This document shows, one piece after another, positions 1-9,117 of a stretch of 64,000 bases of DNA; the first letter of the stretch is position 1; every line of letters begins with the position of its first letter. The stretch lies in NCBI RefSeq assembly GCF_018131005.1, contig NZ_JAFCJK010000008.1:1-64000 (forward strand), read 5' to 3'. This DNA is from Bradyrhizobium lablabi. GTDB lineage: Bacteria; Pseudomonadota; Alphaproteobacteria; Rhizobiales; Xanthobacteraceae. Position numbers and translations under genes: made by a program. The notes below the pieces were generated by a model, which saw nothing but the letters and a program-made list of their open reading frames with translations, had not been told where the DNA came from and searched no databases.

Positions 1-84
1 CTCGAGCTGATCGAGGTGCAGACCGGCAGCTATTTCGGCGAGGACGACATCATCCGCATCGAGGACGACTACCAGCGAACCTGA
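1..84 (+). CDS. C-terminal end of a mannose-1-phosphate guanylyltransferase / mannose-6-phosphate isomerase type protein (partial)
   Basis: Only the last 27 codons are in the window, and the frame is open to the left edge. The tail reads LELIEVQTGSYFGEDDIIRI and then an Asp-Asp-Tyr end. That is the cupin signature that closes bifunctional GDP-mannose pyrophosphorylase / phosphomannose isomerase proteins: beta strands around a Gly-x-Tyr turn, then a Glu-Asp-Asp-Ile-x-Arg stretch. Such enzymes make GDP-mannose for exopolysaccharide and LPS, which fits the two nucleotide-sugar genes downstream. The call rests on this tail alone; another sugar-nucleotide cupin is possible. Confidence 0.6.
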   Translation, partial: LELIEVQTGSYFGEDDIIRIEDDYQRT

Positions 85-336
85 AGCGGGCGGGCTCTCA
101 TGCCAAAAAAATGATCTATTGGACGATGTAACTCTTTGAATCAAAACGTGTGCGGATTTCGCCCTCGGCATTCGCCACATTTGTGACGGCATGCTATAGC
201 GCTTTCTCAACAAGACGGGCCGGGGCGCGCCAGAAACCTGCCAAAGATGAGGTACAGCCTTCGCGCTGATTCGCCTCGGAGCCGGGGGGCTCCAGAAGCG
301 CCGGGAAGCCGCCAGACAATCTGTTGGGGTCAGGAT

Positions 337-1353
337 ATGAATTCAAAAGTGTCTGCACCGGGCGCGAGGGCCGACATCAAGCGCGCGCTGCGCGTCGGCG
401 TGATCGGCGCCGGTGTGATGGGCAGCAACCATGCCCGCGTACTGGACGGGCTGCCCGGTGTCGTGCTGGTCGGGATCGTCGATCCCTTGCCGGAGCACCG
501 TGCGCGAGCGATCGAGCTCGTGGGTTGCCGCGCATTCGAGAGCTTCGATGACCTGCTGTCGGAAGGTGTCGATGCGGTGACGATCGCCGCGCCCACCCAT
601 CTGCATCACGAGATCGCGCTCGCCTGCATCGCACGCAACATCCACATCCTTGTCGAGAAGCCTGTCGCCTCCACTGTCGAGGAGGGGTGCGAGATCGTCG
701 CCGCCGCGCGCCGCGCAGGCGTGACGCTGATGGTCGGCCATGTCGAGCGCTTCAACCCGGCGGTCGCCGCCATCAAACAGGCGATCTCCGGGGAGGACAT
801 CCTGTCGATCGGCATCACCCGCGTCGGGCCGTTCCCGCCGCGGATGTCAAATGTCGGCGTCGTCATTGATCTCGCCGTGCACGACATCGACCTGATTCGC
901 TGGTTCACCGAATCTGACATCGTCGAGGTGCAGCCGCAGCTCTCGAGCGCGGTCGCCGAGCGCGAGGACATCGCGCTCCTGCAATTCCGCACCGCCTCCG
1001 GCGTTCTCGCCCACATCAACACCAACTGGCTGACGCCGTTCAAGGCGCGCAGCGTGACCGTGGCGACGCGCGGCAAATATGTGATGGGAGACCTGCTCAC
1101 GCGCCAGGTCACCGAGTGCTTCGGCTTCAAGCCGGACGGCAGCTATTCAATGCGCCATCTGCCGGTTGGTCATGATGAGCCGCTGCGCGCTGAGCTGATC
1201 GCTTTCCTCGACGCAGTGCGCACCGGCAAGCTGCCGGCGGTGTCCGGCGACGAGGGCGTGGCGAGCCTCGAGATCGCGATCCGCTGCCTGGAGTCGCCTG
1301 CACGGCCCGCCGCATCCACCGCCCGCAAGGGACCGCGTCGCGTCGTCGGCTGA
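337..1353 (+). CDS. Gfo/Idh/MocA family NAD(P)-dependent sugar dehydrogenase
   Basis: A 338-residue oxidoreductase with an N-terminal Rossmann fold (GVIGAGVMGSNHARVL, about residues 21-36), the family EKP motif (VEKPV, about residue 107) and a C-terminal alpha/beta substrate domain containing DLAVHDIDLIRW. The VHDIDL stretch resembles WlbA/WbpB-type enzymes that oxidise C3 of UDP-GlcNAc(A). The frame is open from 247, but the ATG at 337 is preferred because the first 30 residues of the longer form look non-native and an AGGA-like ribosome site sits just before 337. The next gene is a DegT aminotransferase, the usual partner that installs an amino group on the keto sugar made here. Substrate is inferred from this pairing; the family is certain. 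Confidence 0.85.
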   Translation: MNSKVSAPGARADIKRALRVGVIGAGVMGSNHARVLDGLPGVVLVGIVDPLPEHRARAIELVGCRAFESFDDLLSEGVDAVTIAAPTHLHHEIALACIARNIHILVEKPVASTVEEGCEIVAAARRAGVTLMVGHVERFNPAVAAIKQAISGEDILSIGITRVGPFPPRMSNVGVVIDLAVHDIDLIRWFTESDIVEVQPQLSSAVAEREDIALLQFRTASGVLAHINTNWLTPFKARSVTVATRGKYVMGDLLTRQVTECFGFKPDGSYSMRHLPVGHDEPLRAELIAFLDAVRTGKLPAVSGDEGVASLEIAIRCLESPARPAASTARKGPRRVVG

Positions 1354-1402
1354 TTGCCGGTCTCCACTTTTCCTGATCATGCCGCACCAGCAGAAGAGCT
1401 CC

Positions 1403-2554
1403 ATGAACCAGCATATGCGCCCGGAACCCATCCCCTTCATCGACGTCGCCGCGCAGCGCCGGCGGCTCGGCAAGGCGATCGACGAGGCGGTGGCCCGTGT
1501 GCTCGATCACTGCGCGTTCATCAACGGCCCGGAAGTGACGGCCCTGGAGAAGGCGCTGGCGGAGTATTGCGGCGCCAGGCATGTGGTGACCTGCGCCAGC
1601 GGCACCGACGCACTGCTGATGGTGCTGATGGCCAAGAGCGTCGGCCCGGGCGACGCGGTGCTGTGTCCGTCCTTCACCTTCTGCGCGACCGGTGAGGCGG
1701 TGGCGCTGACCGGCGCCACGCCGGTCTTCGTCGACGTCGATGAGGCAACCTTCAACATCGATGTCAACTCGCTCAAGCGCGGTATCGCGACCGCGAAAGC
1801 GCGCGGGCTTAAAGCCGTTGGCATCATCCCGGTCGACCTGTTCGGCCAAAGCGCCGATCATGATGCGGTGGCTGCGGTCGCCGGCGCCGAAGGCCTGTTC
1901 GTGCTCGACGACGCCGCGCAGGGCTTTGGCGCGAACTACAAGGGCCGCAAGCTCGGCACCTTCGGCCTTGCGACCGCGACGAGCTTCTTCCCGGCCAAGC
2001 CGCTCGGCTGCTTCGGCGACGGCGGCGCGATCTTCACCGACGACGACGAACTCGCGAACACGCTGCGCAGCATCCGTGTGCATGGGCAGGGCGCGGACAA
2101 ATACGACAATGTCCGTCTCGGCCTCACCGGCCGGCTCGACACCATGCAGGCCGCGATCCTGATCGAGAAGCTGAAGATTTTTGAGGACGAGATCGCGGCG
2201 CGCAATCTGGTCGCCGCCCGCTACGCGCGCGGGCTCGGCAATGTCGTGACCGTGCCGCGGCTCGCCGCCGGCTGCACCTCGGTGTGGGCGCAGTACACGA
2301 TCCGGCTGCCCAAGGGGGTTGACCGCGACGTGTTCGCGGCGGCGCTGAAGGCGCAGGGGGTTCCGACCGCGATCTACTACACCAAATCGATGCACCAGCA
2401 GACGGCCTACCGCAATTTTCCGGTCGCCGACGGCGGGCTGCCGGTCAGCGAGAGCCTCTCGGAGGACGTCATCAGCCTGCCGATGCATGCCTATCTCGAC
2501 GAGGCGACGCAGGAGCGCGTCATCCAGGCCGTGCGTGGCGCACTTCAGGCATGA
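1403..2554 (+). CDS. DegT/DnrJ/EryC1/StrS family PLP-dependent sugar aminotransferase
   Basis: About 383 residues of a fold-type I aminotransferase that transfers an amino group to a nucleotide-linked keto sugar. The N-terminal FIDVAAQRRRLG, the SGTDALLMVL phosphate-binding region, the Asp-Asp-Ala-Ala-Gln PLP motif and the lysine in SFFPAKPLGCFGDGG (residue 199 counting from 1403) are all present and resemble WbpE/WlbC-type enzymes. Start is uncertain: ATGs at 1379, 1403 and 1415 share the frame, and an AGAAGAG run favours 1403. It lies 49 nt after the dehydrogenase, so the two probably form one transcript for an amino-sugar of the LPS or exopolysaccharide. The stop codon lies inside the left arm of the palindrome at 2547-2595. 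Confidence 0.85.
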   Translation: MNQHMRPEPIPFIDVAAQRRRLGKAIDEAVARVLDHCAFINGPEVTALEKALAEYCGARHVVTCASGTDALLMVLMAKSVGPGDAVLCPSFTFCATGEAVALTGATPVFVDVDEATFNIDVNSLKRGIATAKARGLKAVGIIPVDLFGQSADHDAVAAVAGAEGLFVLDDAAQGFGANYKGRKLGTFGLATATSFFPAKPLGCFGDGGAIFTDDDELANTLRSIRVHGQGADKYDNVRLGLTGRLDTMQAAILIEKLKIFEDEIAARNLVAARYARGLGNVVTVPRLAAGCTSVWAQYTIRLPKGVDRDVFAAALKAQGVPTAIYYTKSMHQQTAYRNFPVADGGLPVSESLSEDVISLPMHAYLDEATQERVIQAVRGALQA

Positions 2555-2595
2555 TCCCGAAAACTGGTCCCCGGTTTTCGGACCGGATCATGCCT
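2547..2595. repeat. Dispersed palindrome with GCATGATC arms, copy 1
   Basis: The left arm AGGCATGATCCCGAAAAC pairs with a right arm ending GGATCATGCCT around a short GC-rich centre. The last codon and stop of the upstream aminotransferase are in the left arm. It can fold into a long hairpin and may end transcription before murJ. Three related elements occur at 19106, 36163 and 38798. Confidence 0.7.
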
Positions 2596-2668
2596 AATTA
2601 TCATGCCAAATTGTTGTCTTCCTGATTTCGACGTTTTGTCACGCTGCCTCATAGGATAGAAGCGGCGC

Positions 2669-4198
2669 ATGCTCGGGCGCATCTTCACCGTCGGCGGCTA
2701 CACCCTGCTTTCGCGGCTGACCGGGTTTGCACGCGACATCATGCTCGCGGCGATCCTCGGCGCAGGACCGGTGGCGGATGCGTTCTTCGTCGCGCTGCGG
2801 CTGCCCAATCATTTCCGGGCGATCTTCGCCGAGGGCGCCTTCAACGCCGCCTTCGTTCCAGCCTATGCCCACGTCCATGGCGAGCGCGGTGAGGCCTCGG
2901 CGCGGCTGTTTGCCGACCGCATCTTCACGCTGCTGTTCGCTTCGCAGGTCATCCTGCTGGTCGTGGCCATGGCGTTCATGCCGCAGGCCATGAGCATCCT
3001 CGCCCCCGGCTTTACCGAGGACGTCGAGCAGCGCAAGCTTGCGATCGAGCTGACGCGGATCACCTTTCCCTATCTCCTGCTGATTACGCTGGTGACGCTC
3101 TATGGCGGCATGCTCAACGTCATGCATCGCTTCGCGAGCGCCGCGGCGGCGCCGATCTTCCTTAATCTGGCGATGATGATGACGCTTGCACTCGCCGCAT
3201 TTTTCCCGAGCGCCGGCCACGCCGCGGCCTGGGGCGTGCTGATTTCCGGATTCCTGCAGTTCTTCCTGCTTGCCGGCGACCTCGCGCGCCATGGCGGCCT
3301 GCCGCGTTTTGCACCGCTCAGGCTCGACGAGGACGTCCGTTCCTTCTTCCGCGCGTTGGGTCCCGCGACGTTGGGCTCGATGGGGACGCAGGTGGCGCTG
3401 TTCGCCGACACGATCATCGCGACGTTCCTGCCGGCGGGCGCGCTGTCGGCGCTCTATTACGCTGATCGCCTCAACCAACTGCCGATTGGCGTGATCGGGA
3501 TCGCGATCGGCACCGTGCTGCTGCCCGAGATGTCGCGCCGCCTGACCGCGGACGATCAGGCCGGGGCGCTGGCCGCGCAGCGGCGCGCGTTCGATTTCAC
3601 GCTGTTGTTCTCGGTGCCGTTCGTGGCCGCATTCCTGACGGTCGCCGATCCGATCATGCGCGCGATGTTCGCGCGCGGCGCCTTCTCGAAAGCCGATGCC
3701 GCAACGTCAGGCGCGACGCTTGCCGCCTACGCCGTCGGCCTCATTCCCTTCGTGCTGATCCGCAGCGCGGTAGCGACCTTCTATGCCCGCAAGGACACCG
3801 CAACGCCGGTAAAGGCGGCGCTCACCGGCGTTGCCGTCAACGTCGCGCTCAAGATCGCGCTGGTCGGCACGCTGGCGCAGGTGGGTCTTGCACTCGCGAC
3901 CGCCATCGGAGCCTGGATCAACCTCCTGCTGGTACTGCTCTTCGCCGCGCGCCGCGGCTTCCTCGATTTCGACCGCGCGCTGATGCGCTCGTTCGGAAAA
4001 TTCGCGGCCTGCGGCATCGTATTGGCGGCCAGCCTGTGGCTGACCTCGCACTTCGCGGCGGTCTGGTTTGCGCCGATGCGGCTGTTTCGCGACGAGTTGA
4101 TCCTGCTGCTTTTGATCGCGGTCGGCTTGTTCGTATATTCCTTCTGCATCCTGGTTCTGTTCGGCCGCGGCTGGTTGTTCGCGCTCCGGCGCGTCTAG
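2669..4198 (+). CDS. murJ: Lipid II flippase MurJ (MviN)
   Basis: A 509-residue polytopic membrane protein of the MOP exporter superfamily that moves lipid II across the inner membrane for peptidoglycan synthesis. The N-terminus carries the MurJ hallmarks: GGYTLLSRLTGFARDIMLA, GPVADAFFVALRLPNHFRAI and FAEGAFNAAFVPAYA. About 14 hydrophobic segments run to the end, as expected, and the length matches the family (about 510). The gene stands alone, 114 nt after the sugar aminotransferase and separated from it by the palindrome. The start at 2669 gives the standard N-terminus (MLGRIFTVGGY). Confidence 0.95.
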   Translation: MLGRIFTVGGYTLLSRLTGFARDIMLAAILGAGPVADAFFVALRLPNHFRAIFAEGAFNAAFVPAYAHVHGERGEASARLFADRIFTLLFASQVILLVVAMAFMPQAMSILAPGFTEDVEQRKLAIELTRITFPYLLLITLVTLYGGMLNVMHRFASAAAAPIFLNLAMMMTLALAAFFPSAGHAAAWGVLISGFLQFFLLAGDLARHGGLPRFAPLRLDEDVRSFFRALGPATLGSMGTQVALFADTIIATFLPAGALSALYYADRLNQLPIGVIGIAIGTVLLPEMSRRLTADDQAGALAAQRRAFDFTLLFSVPFVAAFLTVADPIMRAMFARGAFSKADAATSGATLAAYAVGLIPFVLIRSAVATFYARKDTATPVKAALTGVAVNVALKIALVGTLAQVGLALATAIGAWINLLLVLLFAARRGFLDFDRALMRSFGKFAACGIVLAASLWLTSHFAAVWFAPMRLFRDELILLLLIAVGLFVYSFCILVLFGRGWLFALRRV

Positions 4199-4585
4199 CG
4201 TTTCTCAAACATAATCAACGATGTGGGTCCTTATCCTGTAGCGATTTCTTGATCAGATATTCTTCAACATTTGCGTGAGAAGCGCGCTGTAACGCCTCTG
4301 CGCATATTGACGCATCCAAGCGGGCGATAGTTTCCATCTACCGGTGTGCTCGGGCGACCTCAACCAAGACCACCAAGATCATCAATTTGAGGTCGGCGGC
4401 CCGATGGCGACGACGTCTTGATCGCGGGTGGTCCTGCGGCGATTCATCAAATCCCCGGCGTCGCCGGGGCCTTGCTGTTCGGCGATTCGGGCACGGGGCG
4501 CTCGCTCGAAAGCAGCAAAGCCGTTTGCGCTTCTCGGCCAACCACGCCAATATGGTCCCACAAAAAGACTGCAACCGGAGATCCC
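4199..4585. other. 387-nt region without a convincing gene
   Basis: Between murJ and the CoxL-like gene. The first 120 nt are AT-richer than the surroundings. The frame of the downstream gene is open back to 4418, but that 56-codon extension has no family resemblance and no ribosome site, so I treat it as leader. I see no RNA gene. Confidence 0.5.
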
Positions 4586-6895
4586 ATGGCAGCTCCCGTC
4601 AAGTTCGGCGTCGGACAAAGTGTGCGGCGCAAGGAGGATGATGCGCTCATTCGCGGCAAGGGCCGCTATACCGACGACGTTGCTCCGTCTCCCGCACTGC
4701 ACGCGCAGGTGCTGCGCTCTCCGCATGCGCATGCGACATTCACCATCGACGCCGGCAAGGCGCACGGCATGCCCGGAGTGGCGCTGATCCTCACTGCGGG
4801 CGACGTCGCCGATCTTGGCGGCCTGCCGTGCCTGTTCAACCTGGAAACCGATCCGTTTACCGCCCCGCCTTACCCGATCCTCGCCAAGGACGAGGTGCGC
4901 CATGTCGGCGATGCCGTAGCCTTCGTAGTCGCCGACACCGTCGATCATGGCCGCGACGCGATCGAGGCGATCGACGTCAAATGGACGCCGCTGCCGGCGG
5001 CGGTCGGTGTCGTCAACGCGATCAAGAAGGACGCGCCGCAGGTCTGGCCGGACAAGCCTGGCAACGTGCTGTTCGACGTTTCGATCGGGGACAAGAAGGC
5101 GGCCGAAGCAGCCTTCGCGAGGGCGCATGCGGTCGCCGAGATCACCATCGTCAATCCCCGCGTCATCACCAATTTCATGGAAACGCGCGCAGCGGTTGCC
5201 GAATACGACGCGAGGAACGATCACCTCACGCTCACGGTCGGCAGCCAGGGCAGCCACCGCCTGCGCGAGATCCTCTGCGACATGGTGCTCAAGATGCCGA
5301 AGGAGAAGATGCGGGTGATCTGCCCCGACGTCGGCGGCGGCTTCGGCACCAAGCTCTTTCCCTATCGCGAATATGCGCTGATCGCGGTCGCCGCGCGGAA
5401 GCTGAAGAAGACGATCAAATGGACAGCGGAGCGCTCCGAGCACTTCATGGGCGATGCGCAGGGCCGCGACAACGTCACCACCGCAAAGATGGCTCTGGCC
5501 GAGGACGGCAAATTCCTCGGCATGGATTGTGACCTGATGGGCGACATGGGCGCCTATCTGTCGACCTTTGCACCTTACATTCCGCATGGCGGCGCCGGCA
5601 TGCTGCCCGGCCTCTATGACATCCAGGCGTTCCACTGCCGCGTCCGCACGGTGTTCACCAACACTGTGCCGGTCGATGCCTATCGCGGCGCCGGGCGGCC
5701 TGAAGCGGCTTACGTCGTGGAGCGGCTGGTCGACGCCGCCGCGCGCAAGCTCGGCATGACGCCGGATGCGATCAGGCGGAAGAATTTCATTCCGCCGAAA
5801 TCGCTGCCTTACACGACCGCGACCGGCAAGGTCTACGACTCCGGCGACTTCACCGCGCACATGAAGCGGGCGATGGAGATCGCGAACTGGAAGGAGTTTC
5901 CCAAGCGTGCCAAGGCCGCCAAGAAGGAAGGCCTGGTGCGGGGCATCGGCATGGCGACCTATGTCGAGGTTTGCGGCACCATGGGTGATGAGACTGCGAA
6001 TGTGGCGCTCGATCCCAATGGCGACGTCACCATCCTGATCGGCACGCAGTCAAGCGGACAGGGTCACCAGACGGCCTATGCGCAACTCGTCGCCGAGCAG
6101 TTCGGCCTGCCGCCCGAGCGCGTCCACGTGCTGCAGGGCGACACCGACAAGATCGCGAGCGGTCTCGGCACGGGCGGCTCGGCGTCGATCCCGACCGGCG
6201 GCGTCAGCGTCGAGCGCGCGACGCGCGATCTCGGCGACAAGCTGAAAGAGCTCGCGGCGCAGGCGCTCGAGGCCGGAGCCGGCGACCTCGAGATATCGGA
6301 CGGCCGCATCCGCATCGCGGGCACCGACCGCTCGATCAACTTCGCCGACCTCGCCAAGCGTCCCGGCACCGATCCGTCCAAACTGAACGCCAGCGCGACG
6401 TTCACCCAGGTCGACGGCACCTATCCGAACGGCACGCATCTCGCCGAAGTCGAGATCGATCCCGCAACAGGCATCATCAAGATCGTCAACTATGTGATCG
6501 TCGACGATTTCGGAGTGACGCTCAATCCGCTGCTGCTCGCGGGCCAGGTGCATGGCGGCGCGATGCAGGGTATCGGCCAGGCGCTGATGGAGCGCGCAGT
6601 CTACAATGCGACCGACGGCCAGCTCGTCACCGGCACGTTCATGGACTACGCGCTGCCGCGCGCCGCGGACGGGCCGTCTTTCGTGTTCGAGACCCACAAC
6701 GTGCCCTGCACGACCAATCCACTCGGGGTAAAGGGCGCGGGCGAGGCCGGCGCGATCGGCTCGTGTCCGGCGGTCGTCAACGCGATCATCGAGGGTCTGT
6801 GGCGCGAATACAAGATCGACCACATCGACATGCCGGCGACGCCGGAGCGGGTCTGGATCGCGGTCCGCGAAGCGCAACGCCAGCACAAGCTCTGA
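4586..6895 (+). CDS. Form II CoxL-like molybdenum hydroxylase large subunit (xanthine dehydrogenase / CO dehydrogenase family)
   Basis: A 769-residue molybdopterin-cytosine-dinucleotide binding subunit. After the opening KFGVGQSVRRKEDDALIRG-type region come the family blocks: GGGFGTK (about 250), AYRGAGRPEAAYVVERL (AYRGAGR at 365-371) and the active-site glutamate in GVKGAGEAG (E720). AYRGAGR is the form II signature; true CO dehydrogenases (form I) carry AYxCSFR, so CO is probably not the main substrate. The ATG at 4586 follows a GGAG site and starts right at the conserved N-terminus. The [2Fe-2S] and FAD subunits that normally accompany this protein are not adjacent; a c-type cytochrome gene lies 99 nt downstream. 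Substrate unknown. Confidence 0.85.
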   Translation: MAAPVKFGVGQSVRRKEDDALIRGKGRYTDDVAPSPALHAQVLRSPHAHATFTIDAGKAHGMPGVALILTAGDVADLGGLPCLFNLETDPFTAPPYPILAKDEVRHVGDAVAFVVADTVDHGRDAIEAIDVKWTPLPAAVGVVNAIKKDAPQVWPDKPGNVLFDVSIGDKKAAEAAFARAHAVAEITIVNPRVITNFMETRAAVAEYDARNDHLTLTVGSQGSHRLREILCDMVLKMPKEKMRVICPDVGGGFGTKLFPYREYALIAVAARKLKKTIKWTAERSEHFMGDAQGRDNVTTAKMALAEDGKFLGMDCDLMGDMGAYLSTFAPYIPHGGAGMLPGLYDIQAFHCRVRTVFTNTVPVDAYRGAGRPEAAYVVERLVDAAARKLGMTPDAIRRKNFIPPKSLPYTTATGKVYDSGDFTAHMKRAMEIANWKEFPKRAKAAKKEGLVRGIGMATYVEVCGTMGDETANVALDPNGDVTILIGTQSSGQGHQTAYAQLVAEQFGLPPERVHVLQGDTDKIASGLGTGGSASIPTGGVSVERATRDLGDKLKELAAQALEAGAGDLEISDGRIRIAGTDRSINFADLAKRPGTDPSKLNASATFTQVDGTYPNGTHLAEVEIDPATGIIKIVNYVIVDDFGVTLNPLLLAGQVHGGAMQGIGQALMERAVYNATDGQLVTGTFMDYALPRAADGPSFVFETHNVPCTTNPLGVKGAGEAGAIGSCPAVVNAIIEGLWREYKIDHIDMPATPERVWIAVREAQRQHKL

Positions 6896-6994
6896 TTATT
6901 TGTCGCAGGCGGAATGAAGGTCCGCCTGCGGTGTTTGCAAACAAGCCGGCCGCAGCCCTGCACCGGCATCAAACGGATTGAGGGGATTTTGCCG

Positions 6995-7441
6995 ATGAAG
7001 CGGATTGTCGTCGTTGCAGCGGTGCTTGCGTTCAGCGCAGGTGCGGTTGTTGCACAGCAGGATCAGGTCAAGCAGACCCAGACCATGATGAAGGACAACG
7101 GCAAGAACGCTGGCGCGCTGGCAGCGATAGTCAAGGGCGAGAAGCCCTATGACCAGCCGACCGTCGATGCCGCGCTGGCTCAGTTCGAAGAGACCGCCAA
7201 GAAGCTTCCCACGCTGTTCCCCGAGAGCATCAAAGGTCATAAATTTGAGGGTGATTACTCTCCCTCGCCAAAAATCTGGGAAGACAAGGCTGGCTTCGAG
7301 CAGCACGTTGCGAGCTTCGGCAAGGCCGTCGCGGATTCCAAAGGTAAAATCAAGAATCTCGACACGCTGAAGGCGGAACTGTCCATTATCGGTAAGCAAT
7401 GCGGCGGGTGCCACGAAACCTTTCGCGTCAAGAAGGGCTGA
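6995..7441 (+). CDS. Cytochrome c' / c556-type class II cytochrome, periplasmic
   Basis: A 148-residue precursor with a cleavable signal peptide (MKRIVVVAAVLAFSAGAVVA, residues 1-20) and a mostly helical mature domain. The single haem motif CGGCH is near the C-terminus (136-140), followed by ETFRVKKG. A C-terminal haem site in a four-helix bundle defines class II c-type cytochromes. The start follows a GAGGGG site. It lies just after the CoxL-like gene and before a strong terminator, so it may share a transcript and accept electrons in the periplasm, although the molybdenum subunit itself has no signal peptide. Electron carrier versus gas-binding role cannot be told from sequence. Confidence 0.85.
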   Translation: MKRIVVVAAVLAFSAGAVVAQQDQVKQTQTMMKDNGKNAGALAAIVKGEKPYDQPTVDAALAQFEETAKKLPTLFPESIKGHKFEGDYSPSPKIWEDKAGFEQHVASFGKAVADSKGKIKNLDTLKAELSIIGKQCGGCHETFRVKKG

Positions 7442-7454
7442 TCCTGTTGAATCG

Positions 7455-7490
7455 AAAAAGGGCGGGCGCCGCGCGGCGTCCGCCCTTTTG
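7455..7490. terminator. Rho-independent terminator between convergent genes
   Basis: Stem AAAAGGGCGGGCGCC pairs with GGCGTCCGCCCTTTT around a short loop and is flanked by A and T runs, so it can serve both the cytochrome gene and the convergent CHRD gene. Confidence 0.8.
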
Positions 7491-7516
7491 CTGTGCCGGC
7501 CTTTTCTTGTTTGAAC

Positions 7517-7939
7517 TTATTTCGTTACCTGACCACGGATCTCGCCGCCCGGATTGGCCGCGGTGTGAATGTTGACGTAATACTTGCCGGCCAGGAGATC
7601 GGCGGCCTGCGCGTCGGTCAGCGTCGCGCTGCCTTCGACCGGGCTTGAGCCGGCGTTGGGGATCGCGACTGCGACGCCGCTGTTCTTGCCGGCGTCGGCA
7701 GGGCCATGGAAATGCGCGGCGGTGGCGGGACCGCTAAGACCGGAATAGGTCACTTTCCAGGTCAGCTTCTTGGTCGCGGCGTCATAGTTGATGTCGGCCG
7801 TGCCGGTGGCGGCACTGGTGTTCGGTGGCACTTCGGACTTGCTGTCCAGCGTCGCCTTCAACTTCTCCGCCAAGGCAGGGCCAGCGAATGCGATCGCTGC
7901 GCCGAGCGTGAGTGTGGCAAGCAAGGTCTTGTTCGGCAT
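7517..7939 (-). CDS. Secreted CHRD domain protein
   Basis: A 140-residue protein with a signal peptide (MPNKTLLATLTLGAAIAFAG, ending ALA at about 24) followed by one CHRD domain. The domain markers are AHFHGPAD, then a loop with GVAV, LTDAQAADLLAGKYYVNIHT and the closing NPGGEIRGQV. CHRD domains were named from chordin; their role in bacteria is not established and they are found in exported, probably cell-surface or periplasmic proteins. The start at 7939 follows a GGGAGAG site; the open frame extends further upstream but without a leader-like sequence. It is convergent with the cytochrome c' gene. Confidence 0.85.
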   Translation of the reverse strand: MPNKTLLATLTLGAAIAFAGPALAEKLKATLDSKSEVPPNTSAATGTADINYDAATKKLTWKVTYSGLSGPATAAHFHGPADAGKNSGVAVAIPNAGSSPVEGSATLTDAQAADLLAGKYYVNIHTAANPGGEIRGQVTK

Positions 7940-8100
7940 GGTTCTCTCCCTGTTGACGTCGACCGTGTCAGCCTCAAAACAGCGGCCCTTCGGATTTATT
8001 CCCAAAATCGCCGTGAACGCGCGAAATTTGATGGAAGCTTATGGGCCGACTAGCGTTCATACTAGCTGACGGGATGAGGGGCTCAATCGTGGATTAGTGA

Positions 8101-9030
8101 ATGCTGCGACGAATTCTCATTCTGGCTATTCTGGCCGGCATTGCCGGCTTCGGCGCGTTCTGGTGGCTGACGATCCCCGCAACCGTTGCAGCGAGCGCGC
8201 TGCCTGTCTATCGGCCTGACGTGGCGAACGGGCTCGCAACGTTCAACGCCGGCGGATGTTCCTCCTGTCACGCCGTGCCGAAGCAAGACGACCGCACCAG
8301 GCTCGGCGGCGGGCTCGCGATTCCGTCGCCATTCGGCACCTTCTATGCGCCGAACATCTCGCCCGATCAGAACGACGGGATCGGGCGCTGGACTGAAGCC
8401 GACTTCGTCACCGCGGTCATGAAGGGGACCTCGCCATCGGGAACGCATTACTTCCCGGCGTTTCCCTATACCTCCTATCAGCATGCAAGGATCGAGGACG
8501 TCAGGGATCTCTTTGCCTATCTGAAGACATTGCCGCCGGTTGCCGGCAAGGTGCGCGGTCACGACCTGCCGTTTCCCTTCGACATCCGCCGCAATGTCGG
8601 CATCTGGAAGCTGCTGTTCATGGACATTAAGCCGCTAGTCGCCGATGCAGGCCGCTCGGCGCAGTGGAATCGCGGCGCCTATCTCGTCAACGGATTCGGC
8701 CATTGCGCCGAGTGCCATAGCCCGCGGAATTTCCTCGGCGGCATCGTCAATGCGCAGCGCTTCGCCGGCGGACCCAATCCGGAAGGCGAGGGCTGGGTGC
8801 CCAATATCACGCAGAAGGGGGTCTCGGACTGGAGCGCAAAGGATATCGCCTATTTTCTCGAAAGCGGACAGACACCTGACGGCGACTCCGCCGGCGGATC
8901 GATGGTGCGTGTAATCAAAAACACCTCGCAGCTTTCGCCCGATGACCGCGACGCGATCGCCGATTACATCAAGTCGCTGCCGCCGGTCGACGGACCGCCA
9001 CGGCCGAAGAAGGAGGCGAAGGAGTCCTAG
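8101..9030 (+). CDS. Membrane-anchored diheme cytochrome c
   Basis: A 309-residue protein with an N-terminal hydrophobic anchor or signal (about residues 4-24) and two class I haem domains. The haem motifs are CSSCH (53-57) and CAECH (202-206). This layout resembles the cytochrome subunits of periplasmic alcohol, gluconate and sorbose dehydrogenases and c-type cytochromes of thiosulfate or sulfite oxidation, which pass electrons to the terminal oxidase. The C-terminus is a Pro/Lys/Glu-rich tail. A GATGAGGGG stretch before the start is a reasonable ribosome site. No dehydrogenase partner is adjacent, so the electron donor is unknown. Confidence 0.85.
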   Translation: MLRRILILAILAGIAGFGAFWWLTIPATVAASALPVYRPDVANGLATFNAGGCSSCHAVPKQDDRTRLGGGLAIPSPFGTFYAPNISPDQNDGIGRWTEADFVTAVMKGTSPSGTHYFPAFPYTSYQHARIEDVRDLFAYLKTLPPVAGKVRGHDLPFPFDIRRNVGIWKLLFMDIKPLVADAGRSAQWNRGAYLVNGFGHCAECHSPRNFLGGIVNAQRFAGGPNPEGEGWVPNITQKGVSDWSAKDIAYFLESGQTPDGDSAGGSMVRVIKNTSQLSPDDRDAIADYIKSLPPVDGPPRPKKEAKES

Positions 9031-9117
9031 ACTCCGGCTTATCCTGAGGCACAGCGCGGCCTCATGGTTGGACACGGCGCAGGCGCCTCACCATGAGGGA
9101 TTTGCAACGCAGCAAGA

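Noticed and set aside
4382..5860. A 492-codon minus-strand open frame
   Set aside because: It lies antisense to the CoxL-like gene, whose motifs are intact; the product is Arg/Asp/Val-rich and lacks a ribosome site.
4586..6895. A true CO dehydrogenase large subunit (form I CoxL)
   Set aside because: The active-site motif is AYRGAGR rather than AYxCSFR, and coxM and coxS are absent.
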